Assembly: GCA_023146135.1 (NCBI GenBank)
Contig: JAGLCR010000011.1
Coordinates: 1 to 60,642 of the forward strand
Length of the DNA: 60,642 nucleotides
Reading direction: 5' to 3'
Source of the DNA: Bacteroidales bacterium
GTDB lineage: Bacteria; Bacteroidota; Bacteroidia; Bacteroidales; UBA1556
Below, one piece after another: positions 9,257 through 18,812 of the stretch. The translations under genes and the position numbers were made by a program. How positions within the stretch are numbered: the stretch's first letter is position 1; the number at the start of each line of letters is the position of its first letter. A model generated the notes under the pieces. The model was not told the DNA's origin. It did no database searches and saw nothing but the letters and a program-made list of their open reading frames with translations.

Positions 9257-9280
9257 TTAAATGCTCATATTTCAGTAAAG

Positions 9281-9988
9281 CTAAAGACGGAGTTTTAAGA
9301 AATTCCAAAACAGCCGTGTACCGGCTTCATTATACTCTCTTTTTATGGCTTCGTAAGTAATCATAATATAATCAATATCCTTCTTCTTCAAGTCTTTATC
9401 AATTAAAATCCAGGATTTCAGCATTTCTTCGGTAAGCTCCAGGTGTCCTTGAATTCCATAGGCGTTTTTACCGTATCGTACAAACTGGTTTTCGCACCCA
9501 CTACTTTGTGCCACAAGTCGATGCTTTGGTGTAAGTTTTACGGTTTCACCATGTAATTGAAAAATCGGAATATTATTATTAATTCCTTGTAATATATCAT
9601 CAACCATATATGAGTTTGAATGGTAAATGCTAAATAGTTTATCTTCATCGCTCCACCAGCCAATTTCTTTTCGCTCACATGCAATGATATTTCCACCAGT
9701 AGCTTTTACCATTAATTGCAATCCGAGGCAAATGCCAAAAAAAGGTATCTCATTTTGTATTACTTCTTGGATAAAATCTATTTCTGCAGGAATATGACCA
9801 TCGGCATCACTGGCCGATTGAGGTCCTCCAAAAACAAAAACAGCACTACATTCATTTGCCAAGGGCAGAGGGTCACCTTTACTTAAATCCACTATTTGAA
9901 AGGCTATATTATGTTTATATAGTACCTTAAGCAGCAGCCCGGGTTTTTCATGGCTAATATTTTGTATTATAAATACATCCTTTGGCAT
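9281..9988 (-). CDS. Class I glutamine amidotransferase (GMP synthase-like)
   Basis: A free-standing class I glutamine amidotransferase domain of 235 residues. The nucleophile is Cys87 in GICLGLQ and the His-Glu pair is His182/Glu184 in YGIQGHLEL; FVFGGPQSASD (52-62) supplies the oxyanion strand. Relatives are labelled GMP synthase-like, but there is no ATP-pyrophosphatase domain, so the acceptor is unknown; some family members act on gamma-glutamyl compounds. The gene lies 45 bp after mpl on the same strand, so a link to peptidoglycan recycling is possible but unproven. Confidence 0.88.
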   Translation of the reverse strand: MPKDVFIIQNISHEKPGLLLKVLYKHNIAFQIVDLSKGDPLPLANECSAVFVFGGPQSASDADGHIPAEIDFIQEVIQNEIPFFGICLGLQLMVKATGGNIIACERKEIGWWSDEDKLFSIYHSNSYMVDDILQGINNNIPIFQLHGETVKLTPKHRLVAQSSGCENQFVRYGKNAYGIQGHLELTEEMLKSWILIDKDLKKKDIDYIMITYEAIKREYNEAGTRLFWNFLKLRL

Positions 9989-10033
9989 ATAGCTTTCTTC
10001 AGGGGCTTAAATGTTGTATTTATCGATGTATAA

Positions 10034-11401
10034 TTATTTGTTAATAATCTCTGTGGCAAAACTTTTTAAGTCTACGCCGTCCAAATTGCCAGATGTCATT
10101 ATCAATAAGTTTTTGTCGGAATAATCCAATGATTTTAAATAAGACTGTAATTCATGTGAATCGGTAAAAACTAATAAGTCTTTACGCGCAAACCCCTTCT
10201 TTACTTCATCAGGGCTAATCATCTTAAGTTTTTTATGCTCAATGGCATGCTTACTAAAATATACAATGGCTGTATCAGCTAAATCCATCGCACCAGCATA
10301 CTGATCAAGAAAGTCAGCATTCAATGAGCTAAAGGTGTGCAACTCCATACAGGCAACGAGCTTCTTATTTTTAAACTGTTGCTTTACCGCATTGGTTGTG
10401 GCATTTAGTTTTGAAGGCGAATGGGCAAAGTCTTTATACACCTTGGTGTTTTTATTTTCCCCTATTAGCTCTAAGCGATTTGAAGCACCTTTGAAACTGC
10501 TTATGGCTTGATAAAAATCGCTATTACTAATTTCTAATTCGTTGCACACTAGTCGAGCACCATTAATATTCATCAAATTATGCTCACCAAATACTTTTAG
10601 CCCAATGCTATTTTTTCCATCAAAAATATAGGTTTGTCCCTTATCATCTATCTCATACTGAGGAATGGCGTAGGGGAGCTTTGTTAAATTGGGAGCTGTT
10701 TTTGGAACTAGTTTTGCCAAGTGCTCATCTAATTCACAATATGCTAAAGCTCCATCTGGGTTGATAAGCTCAATGAAAATACGAAATTGATCAACGTAAT
10801 TTTCAAAAGTGGGAAATACATTTATATGGTCCCAAGCGATACCCGTTAGTATGGCAATATCGGGTTTGTATAGATGGAACTTTGGTCGTCGGTCAATGGG
10901 AGAGGTAAGGTATTCATCGCCTTCAATCACCATTATTTTGGCATTATCAGTAAGCTTTACCATTACATCAAAACCATCAAGTTTTGCTCCCACCATATAA
11001 TCACAATCCATGTTTAGTTGGTTAAATACATGAAGAATCATGGCTGTAATAGTAGTCTTGCCATGACTGCCACCAATTACAATACGTTTTTTGTTTTTTG
11101 ATTGCTCGTAAAGAAATTCAGGGTACGAAAAAATTTTAATACCTAATTCTTGTGCCCTTAAAAGCTCAGGATTATCTTCTCTAGCGTGCATTCCTAAGAT
11201 AATTGAATCCAAATCAGTATTGATACGATTTGCATCCCAACCCATACTTTGTGGTAATATTCCATAGGACGCTAATCGTCCTTTTGAAGGATCAAAAATC
11301 TCATCGTCAGAGCCTGTTACCTGATACCCTTTTTTGTGTAATGCAATGGCTAAGTTGTGCATTGCACTGCCACCAATGGCTATAAAATGTACTTTTTCCA
11401 T
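10034..11401 (-). CDS. mpl: UDP-N-acetylmuramate:L-alanyl-gamma-D-glutamyl-meso-diaminopimelate ligase
   Basis: Mpl joins the recycled tripeptide L-Ala-gamma-D-Glu-meso-DAP to UDP-MurNAc in the cytoplasm, returning old cell wall to the murein precursor pool. It is a Mur-ligase: Rossmann-like start VHFIAIGGSAMHNLAIA, ATP loop VIGGSHGKTT, central-domain KVYKDFAHSPSKLNATTNAV and C-terminal domain. Two starts are possible, ATG 11410 (MRIMEKV) and ATG 11401 (MEKV). A TATCTTTG promoter element at 11424-11431 would start the transcript near 11418, leaving only about 8 nt before the first ATG, and relatives begin near MxxHFIAIGG; I therefore chose 11401 (455 residues). Confidence 0.93.
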   Translation of the reverse strand: MEKVHFIAIGGSAMHNLAIALHKKGYQVTGSDDEIFDPSKGRLASYGILPQSMGWDANRINTDLDSIILGMHAREDNPELLRAQELGIKIFSYPEFLYEQSKNKKRIVIGGSHGKTTITAMILHVFNQLNMDCDYMVGAKLDGFDVMVKLTDNAKIMVIEGDEYLTSPIDRRPKFHLYKPDIAILTGIAWDHINVFPTFENYVDQFRIFIELINPDGALAYCELDEHLAKLVPKTAPNLTKLPYAIPQYEIDDKGQTYIFDGKNSIGLKVFGEHNLMNINGARLVCNELEISNSDFYQAISSFKGASNRLELIGENKNTKVYKDFAHSPSKLNATTNAVKQQFKNKKLVACMELHTFSSLNADFLDQYAGAMDLADTAIVYFSKHAIEHKKLKMISPDEVKKGFARKDLLVFTDSHELQSYLKSLDYSDKNLLIMTSGNLDGVDLKSFATEIINK

Positions 11402-11423
11402 GATTCTCATATATTGATTGAAT

Positions 11424-11431
11424 CAAAGATA
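11424..11431 (-). promoter_or_regulatory. -7 promoter element for mpl
   Basis: On the minus strand the bases read TATCTTTG, a full match to TAnnTTTG. The predicted transcript start near 11418 supports the downstream mpl start codon at 11401. Confidence 0.55.
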
Positions 11432-11557
11432 TGGTAATTGAACATAGTAGTATTAATTGGTTTTGAAAGAAATCAACATAGCGCTGTGGAGAGCAATGCT
11501 AAAATAATTTAAGTATGCTAAAAGGGCTGTATATGATACTCTTTTCCTTATTATGCA

Positions 11558-12292
11558 TTAGACTTTTTCAAACTCTGACTTTACATATTCTTCTATTGTC
11601 GAGAGATATTTATTTTCAATGGCATATATTTTTATACTAAATAAAACATAATCGTCTTTCTCGTGAATAAGCTCTACAGAGGGTTTTTCGGTAATCGAGC
11701 ACCGTGGATGCATTTGAATTTTACTCATGATTTCATTTGTGAGATTATGAATATTTTGAAGTTTAGCTGTTTGTAGCTTAAATGAATGACTATGACGGAG
11801 GTCGGTAGAACTAATTTTAACTAAAGCTTTATTAATAATTTGGCTATAAGGGAGGCTTACTAGATCTCCATTAGCGGCATCAATAATTAGACTACGATAG
11901 GCAAGCTTAACAATTACTCCTTCATATTCGCCAATTTGTATATGTTCACCAAGCTTTAAGCCATTGCTACTTCTAAAAATAAATCCTGCAATCAAATTTC
12001 GTAAGCCATATAGGGCAATCCAAATAAATATAGCTAACAGGATAAAGATTAACCCATACCCAACATAAAGGTTTCTTTTCATTAAATAGGGGATGAACCA
12101 TATGGAAAATACCACCCATATAAATAATTCAAATAGACTGAAGTATTGATTAATCCACTCTCTTACATTGCGATTTTTAGCAATATACGGGATGGTAAAC
12201 CGTAGCAAGCGCAGTAAAAAATATACAGCTATGCCTGTTAATAACAAGCCCAGTATGGGAAATGTAGAATAATTTTGCTCTAAATAATTCAT
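11558..12292 (-). CDS. MscS-family mechanosensitive channel
   Basis: A 244-residue inner-membrane protein of the small MscS class. Three or four hydrophobic helices fill residues 10-125; the last, with YGLRNLIAGFIFRSSNGLKLGEHIQIGEYEG, matches the MscS pore helix and the start of the beta domain (GDxIxxGxxxGxV pattern). SLPYSQIINKALVKISS is the typical end of the beta domain. The C-terminal alpha/beta part runs to residue 244. MscS channels open under membrane tension and release ions and small solutes. It starts only 6 nt after the stop of the SLC12-AAA+ fusion gene on the same strand, so the two are almost certainly one transcript with coupled translation. Confidence 0.85.
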   Translation of the reverse strand: MNYLEQNYSTFPILGLLLTGIAVYFLLRLLRFTIPYIAKNRNVREWINQYFSLFELFIWVVFSIWFIPYLMKRNLYVGYGLIFILLAIFIWIALYGLRNLIAGFIFRSSNGLKLGEHIQIGEYEGVIVKLAYRSLIIDAANGDLVSLPYSQIINKALVKISSTDLRHSHSFKLQTAKLQNIHNLTNEIMSKIQMHPRCSITEKPSVELIHEKDDYVLFSIKIYAIENKYLSTIEEYVKSEFEKV

Positions 12293-12298
12293 ATTATT

Positions 12299-15200
12299 TT
12301 ATAACAATCGATTGTTTTGTAAATGTTGTACAATTAAGTGATGCATCAATATATTAATACGGAAAACATTATCATCAGTTTTGTATATAAGTCCTTTACG
12401 CAGCATTCTTTCAATCTCTAAGAAGGCCTCATGCTTAGTAAAATCGGTCAAACGACTAAACTTATCCAAACTCATACTTTTGTGTAGTACAAATAATAGT
12501 AAGTGCCAATTTTGGTCGGTACTAAGCTGTTCAAATGCATTTGTATTAATAGTGTTAGGATATCTTATACTTATTTCTTTGTCTTGAATATCAATCACAT
12601 TATTTAGCCAAGCATGAATTGCGATACCCGGAATTCCTCGACTGAAATTAAAGTGTCTGTTGAATAATTTTGCATAATCCCAGGTGTGGAAATTAGCTTG
12701 TGTTTTCTTTTTAAGGGTTAAACTAAGACCACTTGTGTTATGACGTTTCATCACCATTTCGTTAATCTCTTTCGCATCCATCGCTCCCATATTTATTACA
12801 CTTAAATAATTGGGTTCGATATTATTAATTTGATTAATAACCTTATAGGCGTGAATATTAACCGTTGTGATAAACAGTGCTTTGTCACTATGTTTTCGAA
12901 TTAAGTCATGAATACTATTAATAAGCTTTTGTCCTTCAGGATGTTTTTCCCACCATAGTTCCAAATCTTCTATGATAATTACAATTTTCGTTTGAAGTAT
13001 TCTGAAATACTCATCAATCGAGTCATTTGTATCAATCATATTTCTAAGTAACTCATCGAACTCATTAGGGTTAACACTTCCTGCAGCTGGTGCACTTAAG
13101 GTGATAATACTACTTTGTTCAACATATTCTAAAGCTAACATCTGCGCAAAGAATGATTTTCCTGAGTATCGTTCACCAATAACTGCTATTCCACCTTTTA
13201 TCCCTCTTTTATAGTCATCTAGGCTTAAGCGTCCATTTTGCATTTCATTGGCACGGTCTACCCACATCTCTTTCATAAAGTTATGCCTACGCATAAATAA
13301 TTGACGGTAGTAAAATGGAATCACCTCAAATACTTGTGGATTTGTGTATAGTGTTCGGTATAGTTTGCGTAAAGCTTGGTTATTATATACGCCTTGCTCT
13401 TCCGATTCAATAAGCTCTTGTGTAAGAATAACTCCTTGACTTTGTCGATACCAAATCTGAGCAAATTGATTTTGCATCCAATTCTTACTATTTGCATACC
13501 ATTCTTTGACTAGGGTAGAATCATTCTTGCTTTTTTGTTGTTTAATATATTGTTTTAGATTTCCAGCAGCTTGAATAAATGGGTATATAGCAATGCTATT
13601 TAGTGAGTTTTGTAATCGTTCCTCAATTTTAAGTTGGTAGTTTTTGTTAAGTTCGGAAATCTCAATCAAGTCAAGGCTGATGTTTTCTAATTGTGATTCT
13701 AGCATTTTAAGGATGCTTTCTTTTTCAGTTGATTGTTGGTCGCTTAAGTGTTCAATTTCAAGTTCGTCCAAGCTGTAGGACGTTAGTCTATACTGATCAA
13801 TTAAATGATTCTGATACTCAGCTGATTTCATAGGAATCTCATCCAATATAGTTTTGATGCTTTCATTAAAATGATTTTGAATCATATAATCGAGTAGGGA
13901 AGTGGCTGAAATTTTCATGGTTTCAAGATTGCCATATTGATTACTTCCCATCATATTATCGGCCTCTTCGGTAAAGAGCTCAATACTTTGCGGGAAATTT
14001 TGAGTTGCATTTTTCATTCTTCGAACACTTAAATTTATAAGGCGTTCAGAATAATTTTGATCAATGCTTCTTTGTGTATCATCAATACTAAACTCAAACT
14101 TAGTTTCCGAATTGCGTTTAAAATCTTTGATAAATTGTTTCAGATAGTTAATAAAACCATTATAATTAGCAATCAAACTATCGTTAATTTCGAGATCAAT
14201 TTTTGTTTCAATTTCATGTGCAATCTGCTTTAGCTTATTGCTAAAGTTAAGAATATTAAGATTAAGAATGATGGCATTAAGCTGAATGTGTTGATTACGC
14301 TTGCGCAAATAAGGAATCTCTTTGAAATTTTGTTCAAACCCGTTAAATGCTTTTTTATTATTAAACTCTTCATCTAATAAAGCGTTGGCTACTACTGTAG
14401 AGCTAATTTGATTTAATTTCTTGATATTTTTTAAAGTAACTATATCTAATTTCTGAATCAGCTCAGTATTATTATTCTCGAAAGCATTTTCCAAATTCTG
14501 AGTATGCTCATCAAATACATGCTTATAATCAGCAGATTTATTTTGAGCTACATTCTTTTGCAGGCTTTGAAATGCAATATCCATATTGGTGATAAATTTT
14601 CCAATATCAGCAATATTCTGTATGCTATGCGTTCCTGCTTGGTTTAGAAACTCTTCAAAATAACCTAGGCTTGGTTTTAAGTATTTCTGGATTAATAGGT
14701 TCTGATATTCGAGTTGGTAAGCAAATTTTTTGATGCCAAATAATTTGTTTAATAAACGCTTGTTACGTTTATACATCCTTATGTCAAATATATCGCCTTG
14801 CTTCTTTTGTATGTCATCTATATCATAGCTAAACTTAATAACCTTAGGACTATTACTAATGTCGCTTTTTATGGACTCAATATGATATTGAATTAAGCCT
14901 TTTATATCTCTTAGTTCATTATCTAAATAATGTTCTTGAACAGTGCTAATCAGTTTATTGCATTCTAAAAGGAATTGTGACTGAATGTGAATTAGCTTTA
15001 CATTTATAAGTTCAGGACGCTTGCTTTCAAGTGCTTTACCAATCAAGTCAATACTTTTGGAAGCTAAAAGCTTGATTTCGATAATGATGTTGCTTTCTAT
15101 TTTTAAAGTTGGTTCTAGAAACTTCTTTTTAATATGAGAATTATGCTCTAACATTTTGTGAAAGAAGTCTTTATTGATATCTGCAATAGCTGTGTGCTTT

Positions 15201-17482
15201 GGAAATATTATACTACCTTCTTTTATTTTAGATTGTAATTCTATTTTGAAATCCGCTTTATCATCACCAAACTCGTTACGATCTTCAATTCCTACTTTCA
15301 TTTCACGGAAACGAGTAGATGCACTTGATAGTACTACGGTTCCAATATTTAAGCAAAGTTCATTAATACGATTCACAAATGCATCCACTCGGTCTTCGCT
15401 AACTTTTTCGATGCCCATAAAAATCAAATCTGAGTTAACTGATTCAATTTGTACGATATCGTAAAAACTTCGTTTATCAATCTGGTTGTTAACTACTTTT
15501 ATTTCTCCATCAATTCGTAGGTTACTCAGTATTGTTTCTGCTTGACGATAAATACGTTCATGCATCTCGTTTAATGGATTTACTATAATCAATCTAATGT
15601 GTGCATTAGTCCATTCTTCGGATTGTAAAATAAACTTCACTAATTGTAAGGAAAAGTTACCATTTTGTCCGCCACCGCGCCACCACACATCAATCTGCTT
15701 GTGATTGCCAAAGCCTCTTTTATTATCATAATCCATCATCACGATATTCATATCGAGCTTTTGGATATTGCGTATCATTTGAATATAACCTTTAGCATTT
15801 TCGCTATCACGAGCCCAACCTAAAAATACGGTATTGGGCTCTACACCTGCAAAACCATAATTAGATGCAACTTGTTCTATTCCAGAGTAAATATCAGTGC
15901 ATGCTTGTTTTCTAGTAAAGAAGCCTTGATTTTGATTAGAGTCGTCATCTTTAATATTTTGCTTATGCCTTGGTATATAGAAGTTGTCGCTATCATTCAC
16001 TACAAGGTCAAAATTAGAAAGGAAACCATATTTTCCAACCAATTGTTTTCCAAATTCAATAAGATGTGGTCTATTTTTTGTTCCACCACTAAAGAGCAAA
16101 ACATTGGGTGACCAGTTTTGTTCTCGTTCTTGTTTGTCAGATAGCTTATTGAGTGAAGTTCGTACAATCGATGACCATACGCTGCTCCACACATCGCCAA
16201 AATCGGATTTTAGCTCTCGGCGTTTTAGTATGAAGTAGATAAACCACATAATAGCAAATGCAGCAAACATAGCAGCTGGATTAAGTTGTAGCATGACGCC
16301 AAAACTTGCTATAAATCCAATAATACCAATCCATCGCGATATTTTGAAACTTGGTCTAAAATCGGTGTTTGCCCAGCTTTCCAATGCAAATGCTAAATTG
16401 ATAAATCCATATGCAGCTATATAAAACATAGATACTACTTCGGCAATGGCATCAAGTTCGCCCATCAAAACACCTAGTTCAGCTAAAACAAAAGTAAAAA
16501 TCAGTGCATTTCTTGGTTCGTTTGTTTCTCCATATCCCTTACCAAAAATTTTCGGCATAATCTTATCCTTGGCTATTGCTTGCATGATACGAGGAGCTCC
16601 TAATATGCCACCTAATGCTGAGGATAGGGTTGCTCCCCAAATACCTGCTATTACAGGCCACGACCAAAAAGCAATCCTATTAATAAAACTACTATCATTG
16701 ATAAGTGTATCGCGATCAACGAAATAGGCAAGTCCTATGGCAAGTCCTAGATATACAACAAGCCCTGTGAATATGGATAGAAGTGTTCCTTTAGGGATGG
16801 ATGTTTTGGGATCCTTTAAATCGCCAGACATGGCTACACCTGCTGTAAAACCAGTAACTGCAGGAAAGAATATAGCAAAGATGGTAATCATGCTTACATT
16901 ACCATCAGATGGTCCAGTAAAGTTGGTTTGAATAGCAGTTGAATCTCCAAAGAAAAAACCTGCTATTATGGATATGAGCGAAACACCAATAGCACCAAGC
17001 ACAATAAACTGACTCTTAATGGCTAAACTTGTGCTAATGAAAGCAATAATAACCAGAAAAACAAGAATTATACTTCCTACAATTCTAATACCATTTATAT
17101 CGGCTTGAATGCCCAGAAAATCGCTGATAGCCTGAATTCCTAAAAAACTCTCGCTAAAACCTACAATATACAATGCGATGCTAAGAGCTGTTCCTATAAA
17201 AAGTGTAATACCTATGGAACCGCCCATAGGCAAACCTAAACTTCGAGATAGTATATAATATATACCACCTGTTTTTATTTTTTTATCAGTTGCAATGGAC
17301 GAAATACTAAGGCCTGTGGTAATCGAAATAATATGTGCTACAAGTATAATAGTGATTGCTGCATAAAGCCCTGCTTGACCAACTACCCAACCCAGGCGTA
17401 GATACATTATAACACCAAGAATAGTTAGCACCGATGGTGTATAAACTCCAGCAAATGTTCCAAATTTAGTTGGCTTCGGCAT
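12299..17482 (-). CDS. SLC12-type cation-chloride cotransporter fused to helical region and AAA+/winged-helix ATPase
   Basis: A single 1727-residue chain. Residues 1-420 are an APC-superfamily transporter of the SLC12 (Na-K-Cl) type: PSVLTILGVIMYLRLGWVVG, GGIYYILSRSLG (72-83), SGDLKDPKTSIPKGT and about 12 helices. Residues 420-740 match the SLC12 cytoplasmic domain: PNVLLFSGGTKNRPHLIEF, PNTVFLGWARDSENA, IDVWW (597-601) followed by GGGQNG. About 740-1400 is Leu/Asn/Lys-rich, mostly helical, with no recognised domain. The end is a P-loop ATPase: Walker A GERYSGKS (1436-1443), Walker B IVIIIED (1500-1506), an AAA+ sensor-1-like FITTVN, a lid and a winged-helix-like end (about 1655-1727). Transport with ATPase-based control is the inference; the ion specificity is unknown. 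Confidence 0.88.
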   Translation of the reverse strand: MPKPTKFGTFAGVYTPSVLTILGVIMYLRLGWVVGQAGLYAAITIILVAHIISITTGLSISSIATDKKIKTGGIYYILSRSLGLPMGGSIGITLFIGTALSIALYIVGFSESFLGIQAISDFLGIQADINGIRIVGSIILVFLVIIAFISTSLAIKSQFIVLGAIGVSLISIIAGFFFGDSTAIQTNFTGPSDGNVSMITIFAIFFPAVTGFTAGVAMSGDLKDPKTSIPKGTLLSIFTGLVVYLGLAIGLAYFVDRDTLINDSSFINRIAFWSWPVIAGIWGATLSSALGGILGAPRIMQAIAKDKIMPKIFGKGYGETNEPRNALIFTFVLAELGVLMGELDAIAEVVSMFYIAAYGFINLAFALESWANTDFRPSFKISRWIGIIGFIASFGVMLQLNPAAMFAAFAIMWFIYFILKRRELKSDFGDVWSSVWSSIVRTSLNKLSDKQEREQNWSPNVLLFSGGTKNRPHLIEFGKQLVGKYGFLSNFDLVVNDSDNFYIPRHKQNIKDDDSNQNQGFFTRKQACTDIYSGIEQVASNYGFAGVEPNTVFLGWARDSENAKGYIQMIRNIQKLDMNIVMMDYDNKRGFGNHKQIDVWWRGGGQNGNFSLQLVKFILQSEEWTNAHIRLIIVNPLNEMHERIYRQAETILSNLRIDGEIKVVNNQIDKRSFYDIVQIESVNSDLIFMGIEKVSEDRVDAFVNRINELCLNIGTVVLSSASTRFREMKVGIEDRNEFGDDKADFKIELQSKIKEGSIIFPKHTAIADINKDFFHKMLEHNSHIKKKFLEPTLKIESNIIIEIKLLASKSIDLIGKALESKRPELINVKLIHIQSQFLLECNKLISTVQEHYLDNELRDIKGLIQYHIESIKSDISNSPKVIKFSYDIDDIQKKQGDIFDIRMYKRNKRLLNKLFGIKKFAYQLEYQNLLIQKYLKPSLGYFEEFLNQAGTHSIQNIADIGKFITNMDIAFQSLQKNVAQNKSADYKHVFDEHTQNLENAFENNNTELIQKLDIVTLKNIKKLNQISSTVVANALLDEEFNNKKAFNGFEQNFKEIPYLRKRNQHIQLNAIILNLNILNFSNKLKQIAHEIETKIDLEINDSLIANYNGFINYLKQFIKDFKRNSETKFEFSIDDTQRSIDQNYSERLINLSVRRMKNATQNFPQSIELFTEEADNMMGSNQYGNLETMKISATSLLDYMIQNHFNESIKTILDEIPMKSAEYQNHLIDQYRLTSYSLDELEIEHLSDQQSTEKESILKMLESQLENISLDLIEISELNKNYQLKIEERLQNSLNSIAIYPFIQAAGNLKQYIKQQKSKNDSTLVKEWYANSKNWMQNQFAQIWYRQSQGVILTQELIESEEQGVYNNQALRKLYRTLYTNPQVFEVIPFYYRQLFMRRHNFMKEMWVDRANEMQNGRLSLDDYKRGIKGGIAVIGERYSGKSFFAQMLALEYVEQSSIITLSAPAAGSVNPNEFDELLRNMIDTNDSIDEYFRILQTKIVIIIEDLELWWEKHPEGQKLINSIHDLIRKHSDKALFITTVNIHAYKVINQINNIEPNYLSVINMGAMDAKEINEMVMKRHNTSGLSLTLKKKTQANFHTWDYAKLFNRHFNFSRGIPGIAIHAWLNNVIDIQDKEISIRYPNTINTNAFEQLSTDQNWHLLLFVLHKSMSLDKFSRLTDFTKHEAFLEIERMLRKGLIYKTDDNVFRINILMHHLIVQHLQNNRLL

Positions 17483-17727
17483 ATTCTTTAATCTAGTTTT
17501 TTACAATTAGTAAAAATAGGTTAATTTTTTGTCTAATCAATCTGATTTTGTACGAAAAACAATGATAATAGTTGCATTGGAAAAATGTGACATTGATTAT
17601 TAGGCGTCAGTGTATGATACAGCAATGCAATACTAATTCGTAGATTTATTTAACAAATTAATAAAAAATAGAACAAAATTAGTTTTGTTACGTACAACGC
17701 TATTATTGATAATCAAATAGTTGAATT
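17483..17727. promoter_or_regulatory. Divergent intergenic region of the SLC12-AAA+ gene and the FGE-like gene
   Basis: This 245-bp AT-rich region must hold promoters for both neighbours. TAGTTTTG at 17680-17687 is a -7 match on the plus strand, 40 bp before the GTG at 17728. The 12-mer TGATTTTGTACG at 17543-17554 recurs at 22662-22673 near the sigma factor gene. A small palindrome TTGAT-A-ATCAA lies at 17706-17716. Confidence 0.35.
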
Positions 17728-18759
17728 GTGAGAATTAAATATATAGTTTTAGTTGTGTTTCTTTGGCTTGTGCTTTTGGCTTCAGCCCCAAAAAAGAAGA
17801 CGCTATTTAAAGAGGTTCTGCCTGGTACAGCTATGCTTTCTGACTCTTTTTATGTAGATAAAACTCCAGTTACAGTAATTGATTATCTGGAATTTCTTTC
17901 GGCTATTAAAAACTCCTATTCTCCTAAAATGCATGATTCTATTAATACATTACCAAACTGGGGGTTGAACAATACTATTTTACAAGATTTACAAGAAGAG
18001 TTTGAATGGGATAGTATATATTACGACAGAATGCTTACCCGTTGTTGGTTAGTGTATGGTAATGATGAGAAAGTTTTTGATGTTGATATTCATATAAAGA
18101 ATCCAAGGTTTTATAATTATCCTTTGATAAATGTTAATTATATGCAAGTAACAGAGTACTGTAAATGGCGAACTGATATGGTGAAAATTCGCTATGCTGT
18201 AATTAATGATACCGAAAAGAAACGTCGTCGCTACCCTATGAACTTTAAGTATAGACTTGCAAGCAAGAAAGAATGGGATCAAGTATTAGGCACTTTCTTT
18301 AATGCTGTAGATAAACTAAACGATGAGGCTGATGAATATGAGAAGATGATGAATAATCTTGTTTCTCCATATATTGATAGGAAAGTGTTTAGGTATAATT
18401 CGAGAAACGTGGCTGAAATGCTTGACCGTTTTGTGGTAACTACGGGATTTGCATGGAATGATAAATATGAGCTAGGAAACGTAAGCTATGTTCAGTATCA
18501 AGAACCTTCTGATTGGATTGGCTTTAGATGTGTATGTGAAGTGATTCCAGAAAAGGTTAAAAAAGTTGAAGTAATAGTACTAAGGGATAAGTTTGGTAAG
18601 ATAATCGATGTGCCAGAAAAAAATGAAGAAAAAGCTGAGGAGCCAAGTACAGAAGTTGAGAGCAAGACTGAAATAAAGGAAGAGTCGAATAAATCAAAAA
18701 AGAAGAAAACTCAGACTCAGAGTATGAGCAAAAAACGCAGGAAGTTTGGTAAAAAATAA
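17728..18759 (+). CDS. Secreted FGE-sulfatase/SUMF1-like protein (GldJ/GldK-like fold)
   Basis: Start is GTG at 17728. Residues 1-20 are a signal peptide. The mature part has the layout of a formylglycine-generating-enzyme-like domain: DSFYVDKTPVTVIDYLEFL, YPLINVNYMQVTEYCKWRT, FKYRLASKKEWDQVL, SRNVAEML and SDWIGFRCVCEV. Bacteroidota use this fold in the gliding and T9SS proteins GldJ and GldK as a structural element, without enzyme activity. Residues 280-343 are a Lys/Glu-rich charged tail ending KKRRKFGKK. No lipobox Cys is evident. Likely periplasmic; exact role unknown. It is divergent from the SLC12-AAA+ gene. Confidence 0.75.
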   Translation: MRIKYIVLVVFLWLVLLASAPKKKTLFKEVLPGTAMLSDSFYVDKTPVTVIDYLEFLSAIKNSYSPKMHDSINTLPNWGLNNTILQDLQEEFEWDSIYYDRMLTRCWLVYGNDEKVFDVDIHIKNPRFYNYPLINVNYMQVTEYCKWRTDMVKIRYAVINDTEKKRRRYPMNFKYRLASKKEWDQVLGTFFNAVDKLNDEADEYEKMMNNLVSPYIDRKVFRYNSRNVAEMLDRFVVTTGFAWNDKYELGNVSYVQYQEPSDWIGFRCVCEVIPEKVKKVEVIVLRDKFGKIIDVPEKNEEKAEEPSTEVESKTEIKEESNKSKKKKTQTQSMSKKRRKFGKK

Positions 18760-18812
18760 TACCCAAATTATTTGTAGCATTATTATAAATATTTCTTGTG
18801 CTTTTACATCAC

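Noticed and set aside
9281-9988. GMP synthase (guaA)
   Set aside because: Only the glutaminase domain is present; the ATP-pyrophosphatase and dimerisation domains are missing.
15174-16727. Several plus-strand ORFs of 60-96 codons inside the SLC12-AAA+ gene
   Set aside because: They are antisense shadows of a strongly conserved reading frame and have no promoters or recognisable products.
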